Positions 63,125 to 64,000 of a DNA stretch of 64,000 bases are shown here, one piece after another. The stretch's first letter is position 1; every line of letters starts with the position of its first letter. Location: contig CAVTIA010000010.1 in assembly GCA_963734635.1 (NCBI GenBank), forward strand, positions 310,001 through 374,000, in the 5' to 3' direction. The position numbers and the translations under genes are program-made. The notes beneath the pieces were generated by a model, which did not search any database, was not told the origin of the DNA, and was given only the letters and a program-made list of their open reading frames with translations. Source of the DNA: DATCJA01 sp963734635. Lineage in GTDB: Bacteria > Acidobacteriota > Vicinamibacteria > Vicinamibacterales > UBA2999.

Positions 63125-63999
63125 GTCGATTCGTTCAGGCCAGCAACCTCGTGATAGAGATATGCCGAGGCGAGGATTCCATTCTGGAAGTTTCCAAGAT
63201 CGAGCTTCTCGTTAGGCGCGTGCGCGTTCTCATCAGGCAGCCCCACACCGAAGAGCACGCTGGGCAGCCCAAGCTCCTCCTGAAACGTCGAGACCACCGG
63301 GATTGACCCACCCTCTCGATTGAATACCGGCGCCCTGCCAAAGCCCTTCTCAATTGCGCGACCAGCCGCTCGGACGTACTTGTTGTCGAACTCCGTCATC
63401 CACGGCTTCCCGCCGTGCATCCGGGTGACTTTGAGCTCCACAGTCGGCGGGCATACCTTCTTTACGTAGTTCTCGAACAGTTCCGCGATCTTGTTCGGGT
63501 CCTGGTCCGGGACGAGCCGCATGCTCACCTTGGCCATGGCCAACGCCGGGAGCACGGTCTTGGCGCCCTCGCCAGTAAATCCGGACAGCAAGCCGTTGAC
63601 TTCGAACGTCGGCCGCGCCCACACGCGTTCGAGCGTTGAGTACCCTTTTTCGCCGAACAGTCGGGGCGCGCCCAGCTCTTTCCTGTACTTCGTCTCGTTG
63701 AAAGGCAGCTTCTTCCATTCTGCGCGCTCCGCCTCGCTCAGCGGACGCACGTCGTCGTAGAAACCGGGTATCTTCACGCGCCCGCTGCGGTCCTTCATCT
63801 GCGCGAGCACTTGCGCCAACACGAATGCGGGGTTGGAAACGGCGCCGCCAAATGACCCCGAGTGCAGGTCGCTCTTCGTTCCGCGAAGATCAATCTGGAA
63901 ATACGTGAGGCCCCTGAGCCCATAGCAAATCGACGGAATGCCGCGGTCGAACATGGGCGAGTCGGAGATGACGACGACGTCGGCGGCGAGGTCCTGCTT
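63121..63999 (-). CDS. M20-family metallopeptidase (dipeptidase/carboxypeptidase), N-terminal part missing
   Basis: The frame is open to base 63999; the start is beyond the window edge. About 292 residues are visible. LRGTKSDLHSGSFGGAVSNPAFVLAQVLAQMKD is the dimerisation-domain start of M20 dipeptidases; GFTGEGAKTVLPALAMAKVSMRLVPDQDP and the late EGGSIPVVSTFQEELGLPSVLFGVGLPDENAHAPNEKLDL (His ligand) fit the family. The first zinc ligands lie beyond the edge. Probably a zinc-dependent peptidase, coupled to DinB. Confidence 0.9.
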   Translation of the reverse strand, partial: KQDLAADVVVISDSPMFDRGIPSICYGLRGLTYFQIDLRGTKSDLHSGSFGGAVSNPAFVLAQVLAQMKDRSGRVKIPGFYDDVRPLSEAERAEWKKLPFNETKYRKELGAPRLFGEKGYSTLERVWARPTFEVNGLLSGFTGEGAKTVLPALAMAKVSMRLVPDQDPNKIAELFENYVKKVCPPTVELKVTRMHGGKPWMTEFDNKYVRAAGRAIEKGFGRAPVFNREGGSIPVVSTFQEELGLPSVLFGVGLPDENAHAPNEKLDLGNFQNGILASAYLYHEVAGLNEST

Positions 64000-64000
64000 G

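Overview
The window is GC-rich bacterial chromosome with tightly packed genes. It has a complete-looking Gram-negative division and cell-wall (dcw) cluster and a DnaG-RpoD macromolecular synthesis pair. It also carries lineage-flavoured families: a DUF5916/CBM9-like outer-membrane-type protein, a DUF1684 lipoprotein, a fused alpha-beta 2-oxoacid dehydrogenase E1, a TIGR03960-type radical SAM protein and a four-helix-bundle 23S rRNA-IVP protein. Together these suggest Acidobacteriota, probably Vicinamibacteria-like. That placement is inference; no rRNA is present to prove it.

Layout. 1-5.3 kb: the end of larB, a DUF5916 protein and a frameshifted secreted amidase. 5.3-14.8 kb: information-processing genes (mutS2, dnaG, rpoD, a tRNA with anticodon CAU, a zinc-ribbon coiled-coil protein, an RNase HI-like protein, a PgeF/YfiH-type protein, acpS and a small SpoVG-like protein). 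14.8-33.3 kb, all on the minus strand: mraZ-rsmH-ftsL-ftsI-murE-murF-mraY-murD-(318-bp gap)-ftsW-murG-murC-ftsQ-ftsA-ftsZ, then a radical SAM gene. The dcw cluster starts from a clear sigma70 promoter with three GTGGA MraZ operator repeats. murB and ddl are absent. 33.5-40.2 kb: a YchF-like GTPase, then a glycan block of one GT4, three GT2 (one frameshifted) and two extended SDR enzymes. 40.3-47.2 kb: an STN-domain secreted protein, GNAT, YqeY, MurJ, an Fsr-like MFS pump, rhomboid, cupin and DoxX. 47.3-52.2 kb: fused E1, a secreted beta-propeller-like protein and an ABC exporter pair. 52.2-52.85 kb: a four-helix-bundle (IVP) gene enclosed by heptamer arrays. 52.8-59.7 kb: fatty-acid beta-oxidation (fused HAD/ECH, thiolase, a frameshifted acyl-CoA dehydrogenase) with two alpha/beta hydrolases. 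59.7-64 kb: a DUF1684 lipoprotein, HAD phosphatase, SirB1-like protein, a secreted orphan, DinB and a partial M20 peptidase.

The most unusual non-gene feature is a set of degenerate arrays built of 7-nt (once 8-nt) words, which fill many of the otherwise minimal gaps. Each locus has its own word (NNNGTGC, AAAATGC, AGTAGGC, TGAGCAG, ACCTGGA, GCTTTGG, ANGGTGCG). Several have a second arm made of the complementary word, so the whole can fold as a hairpin. One pair of arrays brackets the four-helix-bundle gene like a cassette. A separate palindromic repeat (core CGGCTAAAGCCGG) occurs between genes and, as two 33-bp tandem units, in frame inside the fused beta-oxidation gene. Three genes carry apparent +1 frameshifts, two of them at the same heptamer CAGGTAC.
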